This document shows, piece after piece, positions 42,635-64,000 of a DNA stretch of 64,000 nucleotides (its first letter is position 1; the number at the start of each line of letters is the position of its first letter). The notes under the pieces are model-generated. The model made no database searches, had not been told where the DNA came from, and saw nothing but the letters and a program-made list of their open reading frames with translations. This DNA comes from Argopecten irradians (Eukaryota; Mollusca; Bivalvia; Pectinida; Pectinidae), in the NCBI RefSeq assembly GCF_041381155.1, contig NC_091144.1, positions 36,771,262 to 36,835,261 on the forward strand, given 5' to 3'. The position numbers were made by a program, and so were the translations under genes.

Positions 42635-44249
42635 ATGCCACTGAAAAATGTCTTGACTATTCTACAGAGAGGATGTTTTCGTCTATCGAAATTCTGTCAA
42701 AAGACAGTTCTGCCTCAAAGTCGGATGAACAAGCTGGGTCCATGGTTGTTCCTTCTGGAAACGGTCTGTTTATGTTACATCGGAACAAATCAGATTATAC
42801 CGACATTGTGGACGCGGTTCGGGTCGAGTTTGGTCGTCATGAACCAGGTATTCACGTGGTTCCTTGGAGCGGAGATTCTCATGAACTGGCTGTGCGTGAG
42901 ATTTGTGACGTCATCATTTCAGCCAAGTCTCGCTCAGATCCAGCTGCTGAAACAGGATGAAAGTCCAGAACAGGTAAAACTTTGTCGTCTGCTTGAGATT
43001 TTAAAATTTACTGTGACGCTATCGAAATCACGACATGAATTCTATTATAATAATTTAATCAGAATTTTTTAAACGCAATGGCGCCAAAAATGTCATTAGC
43101 AGGTGTCGATAGATTATAATTTAATTTGTAACACAAACAGAATGTATGTTACACAATACGCCGAATAGGGAGGTCTATACGTCTCAAAATAGGGCTATAA
43201 ATTTATATATTGTTACTTATTCATATTCTATAAATAGAATAAAACGTTCATAAAGTTACAAATTGAACAGGTTATGGGTTCATCTACAGGGATTTGAGAA
43301 TTAATTACAGTATACATCAATATGGACCCACCAGCGTGCATTTTAACCATTTTTAGACGATTTATGAGTTTAGGTAAAACAAATGGGTAATATTTGTATT
43401 TTACATAGTACTATACAGTCACGTTCTCAGATCCCTATGATCGGTTCATCTGCATGCGAATGAAATGAAATACATTTGGGGGGAAATGTAAAATTCGTTT
43501 GAAAATCCACATTAAGTAGACCATTAAAATAACATAAACTAGACCATCTTTTGTCTTTACAGAGCACAAACTACATGATGTCGCCTGTCGAAGAAAATAC
43601 CCTAAGACAACGACCAATCGCAGAAAAAAGCCAGAGTTCCTCCAAGAAATACTTCACGTGGAGCACTTGCAAGTCCTGTAAACATGTACGACCCGCTCGA
43701 TGCCACCACTGCAACATATGCAAGACATGCGTTCTTGCGCGAGACCACCATTGTTTCTTTTCCGGAAATTGTGTTGGTTACAAGAACCTTCGACATTTCT
43801 TTGTCTTTTTGTTTTACAGCATGTATGCGACCGTGTATGCTTTCATACACGCCACAGCGTACTATTGCGTGGAGTTATGGCCACATTCAAGTGCTCTGGA
43901 GATATTGCCATTTGTAACCTTCATTAGGAACGTGTTCGGCCAGAGTAACTACCATACCGGGGTACTTATCTTAGTATGGTGGGGTCTTGGGATGTTTTTG
44001 GTGATTGGTGCTTTCCAGTTTATAGACCTCTTGCTAGAAATCCCGGAAGGTGTAACAGCATATGAATTTAACTCTGGAATCGAGTTGGAAGATTCCCGGA
44101 CGCTAATGGAGAAAATCAGGGCGATATTTGGAAAGTACTGGCTTCTGAACTTTCTAGTCCCTGTGCATTTTATATTCCCGCCAATTGTGGACCCGGTCAA
44201 CTGGCCGACTATCGCCGGTATAAAACGAGGGCCTGATGAGTTTCTGTAG
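42635..44249 (+). CDS. DHHC palmitoyltransferase, ZDHHC22/24-like
   Basis: A multi-pass membrane enzyme that S-acylates cysteines of target proteins at Golgi/ER-type membranes. Exon 1 is 42635-42973 and exon 2 is 43563-44249; the GT-AG join is in phase and gives 341 aa, or 311 if translation begins at the second Met (42725), which leads directly into the first hydrophobic segment. The cysteine-rich domain is complete: CKSCKHVRPARCHHC, CKTC and the DHHC tetrad (about residues 174-177), then FFSGNCVGYKNLRHF. Four hydrophobic segments are visible, two before and two after the domain. The C-terminal FGKYWLLNFLVPV resembles ZDHHC22 (FGKRWLLGLLVP). Which vertebrate paralogue is closest is uncertain. 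Confidence 0.9.
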
Positions 44250-44258
44250 ATTGGATGT

Positions 44259-44402
44259 TACTCCGATATCATCCATAGGGGCCTGGCACGAATTTCTGAT
44301 CAATAGTAGTTATACATATACATATATCATAGTATGATTATATATATTTAACTACTGTTGGTTAGAAATTCGTGCCCGGTCCCTGTGATATTATCCAATA
44401 TT
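44259..44402 (+). repeat. Long inverted repeat in ZDHHC 3' UTR
   Basis: Starts ten bases after the stop. GGCACGAATTTCTGATCAAT and TAGTAGTTA pair with TAACTACTGTTGGTTAGAAA and TTCGTGCCCGG, and the outer GATATCATCC / GATATTATCC also pair. The arms are about 60 bp around an AT-rich loop. It is either a MITE that landed in the 3' UTR or a structured RNA element. Confidence 0.85.
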
Positions 44403-44654
44403 CTTTAATAGAATCAAAGATGTGTTTGTTATAAGTTTAATGGCTCATCGAAATGCATGGTCATTTAGGGCCAAATTAAAACAACAATGGCATATAAAAA
44501 CATATCAAGTAAAATGAGGCGATTTGCGTTCTAAAAACTGTGATTCTATTGGCGTTTTAAAAAAATTGTGATTGTAAAATATCAAAATTTTTCGAGATAA
44601 AACAATCAAATAAGAAACGGAACAAGTGATAGATATATAATGTCAGGGGTTGAT

Positions 44655-44662
44655 AAATAAAA
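44655..44662 (+). terminator. Candidate ZDHHC polyadenylation signal
   Basis: AATAAA about 410 bases after the stop codon, in GATAAATAAAAGAATTC. Confidence 0.4.
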
Positions 44663-44734
44663 GAATTCCTAGTCTTTGAAATAGACCGATTTATTTTAAG
44701 TACGTGAAAATAGCAACGAGACTCACTTCATGAA

Positions 44735-44965
44735 AAGTAGATCACATGTCGAAGTGATCGAAGAATTTCTCTCTTATACACACAGTGTAATAAAATGTGC
44801 TCAAGTGTGAGAGGAGAAGCACATGCATTACATGTGACTGTAGGAGGATCCTCCCCCCCCCCTCGCAGCATGTATGACCAGCTTTGAGCCCTGTGTAGCT
44901 GAGAAGGGACAACTTTCTATTTGCGATCTCTCCAACTGTACTAATGAAGCTCCATCGGTGACAAA
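44735..44965 (-). mobile_element. LINE ORF2 C-terminal fragment
   Basis: Minus-strand translation gives GEDPPTVTCNACASPLTLEH followed by ILLHC, the CCHC-type knuckle region that ends the ORF2 of Jockey/I-like LINEs (family C-x2-C-x7-H-x4-C). Upstream, KLSLLSYTGLKAGHT fits the same protein but in another frame. Only this 3' piece is present and it is inactive. Confidence 0.7.
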
Positions 44966-45104
44966 TGGTATTTTTTCTCTATAAAATACAGGAGCAAACA
45001 ATTCAGTATTTTTTCAGTTACAAAAGTTACTTACTTTACACCATCACCACCATTGAAAAGTTTAAGCTTCTAATTTAACTTCAAGATGAAAATATAAAAA
45101 ATAG

Positions 45105-45318
45105 TTAATTGCATCCCGAAAAAAAAAATCCGTGGCACTATGTCCTATATGTAATGAAGTACTGAATGCGCACATAGGCCTACCAAAAGCAAAATAAATT
45201 ATTTTATATTATTTTTTCAGTTATTTGTCTATATATATACGATTAAACACCAATTATTGTTCAAATTATGAATATCATTTATGCTTTATCGGCGGTGGAG
45301 CATCATTAAGTTAAGGTT
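45105..45318 (-). repeat. Shared module also inside two other elements
   Basis: Reverse complement of the module at 7560-7790 and 18003-18240. Shared motifs are TGTCTATATATA / ATATGTCTAATTA, GATTAAACACCAAT, TTCAAATTATGAATATC and GCTTTATCGGCGGTGGAGCA. Confidence 0.65.
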
Positions 45319-45495
45319 GTAATCTAAAACGTTTATTGTTAGTTTCGGAAGACCACCTTTGTTACCAATGATGTTTGATGGATGACTGAATAAAAGGTTT
45401 TATTTTATCGATTTCTAGTGCATTCTTAATGATTTATGTCAACATGGATAGGAATCCCAAGAAATGTAATTTTGGTGTTTAGTAGACAATATATA

Positions 45496-45690
45496 CGGTT
45501 TGACCGGTAGGATCGTATCGTTTGTTTTTTTAATTAATGACAGACCTGGAGGTCTTTTGTGTTTGCAGATGAGCTTTTACAAAGCCGTCATAGGTTCGTA
45601 TCAAAATCTGCAGATCCATCAGCAGTTTATACTTTAATTGATTACCATGACGATGGTCCAGTCAGTCCAACCGTATAAATGAAAACGGAC
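45496..45690. mobile_element. Short dispersed element, copy 2
   Basis: Diverged copy of the element at 37797-37985; shared blocks include GGTTTGACCGGTAGGA, GACAGACCTGG and CAACCGTATAAATGAAAACG. Confidence 0.5.
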
Positions 45691-45758
45691 CTTGATAAAG
45701 GACATAACACTTTACCCGGAGTTATCTCCCGCGACGGAGCTCTTTGTAGTCGACGCTG

Positions 45759-45793
45759 ATTGGCTAGCTTTTCAAACTTGTGGCAGATTTGAA
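45759..45793 (+). promoter_or_regulatory. CCAAT box and CHR-like sites of KIF11
   Basis: ATTGG (a reversed CCAAT) at 45759-45763 is followed by TTCAAA at 45771-45776 and TTTGAA at 45788-45793, within 80 bp upstream of the KIF11 ATG. CCAAT boxes combined with a TTTGAA-type CHR are the known layout of G2/M gene promoters, bound by NF-Y and DREAM/MMB. Function here is inferred. Confidence 0.5.
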
Positions 45794-45838
45794 AAACATT
45801 AGCACAGGGAAAAGGAAACTTACATCCGCAAAGAAAAC

Positions 45839-63973
<18,135 letters not shown>

Positions 63974-64000
63974 GTAAGTACTAATCCATTGTCTTAGGGG

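Overview
This is a gene-dense, intron-rich animal window, AT-rich and loaded with short repeats. The repeat types (paired tRNA-derived SINEs, 'AGCTCACCTGG' and 'AACAAGAGGCCC' dispersed repeats, many palindromic MITEs), together with the protein sequences, suggest a mollusc, most likely a bivalve. That assignment rests on recognising repeat styles and was not tested by a search.

Six protein-coding loci are visible. From left to right they are: a TRIM/RING-B-box-NHL type gene on the minus strand, running off the left edge (1-1478); LMF1, lipase maturation factor 1, on the minus strand (6740-15463), for which eleven exons join in frame to 584 aa; NFYA, the CCAAT-binding subunit, on the plus strand (coding 16985-23297, 339 aa), head-to-head with LMF1; OGA, protein O-GlcNAcase, on the minus strand (26184-37445, fourteen exons, 854 aa), tail-to-tail with NFYA; a DHHC palmitoyltransferase of ZDHHC22/24 type on the plus strand (42635-44249, two exons); and KIF11/Eg5 kinesin-5 on the plus strand from 45839, with eighteen exons visible before the right edge. 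Exon joins were read from GT-AG sites, phase and family conservation. Each complete gene sums to a multiple of three.

The rest is intron, untranslated sequence and repeats: a 44-bp minisatellite of about 28 units downstream of LMF1, a 31-bp minisatellite made of inverted AGGTCA half-sites in an LMF1 intron, a long GAT/ATG microsatellite, hAT-like elements, several families of palindromic MITEs with multiple copies here, tRNA-derived SINEs (one with a perfect 13-bp target duplication), and two decayed LINE fragments. No CRISPR array, retroviral copy or intact autonomous transposon was seen.

The genes do not form one pathway. LMF1 acts in ER lipase folding, OGA in nucleocytoplasmic O-GlcNAc cycling, the ZDHHC in membrane palmitoylation, KIF11 in the mitotic spindle, and NFYA in transcription. 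One possible link is that KIF11 has a CCAAT plus CHR-like promoter of the kind NF-Y helps drive in G2/M genes. No clearly undescribed system was found. The most interesting leads are the frame conflict in the TRIM gene, a possible HAT-less OGA isoform, the altered NFYA DNA-contact loop, minisatellites growing out of splice donors, and a palindromic MITE that carries octamer and CRE motifs.
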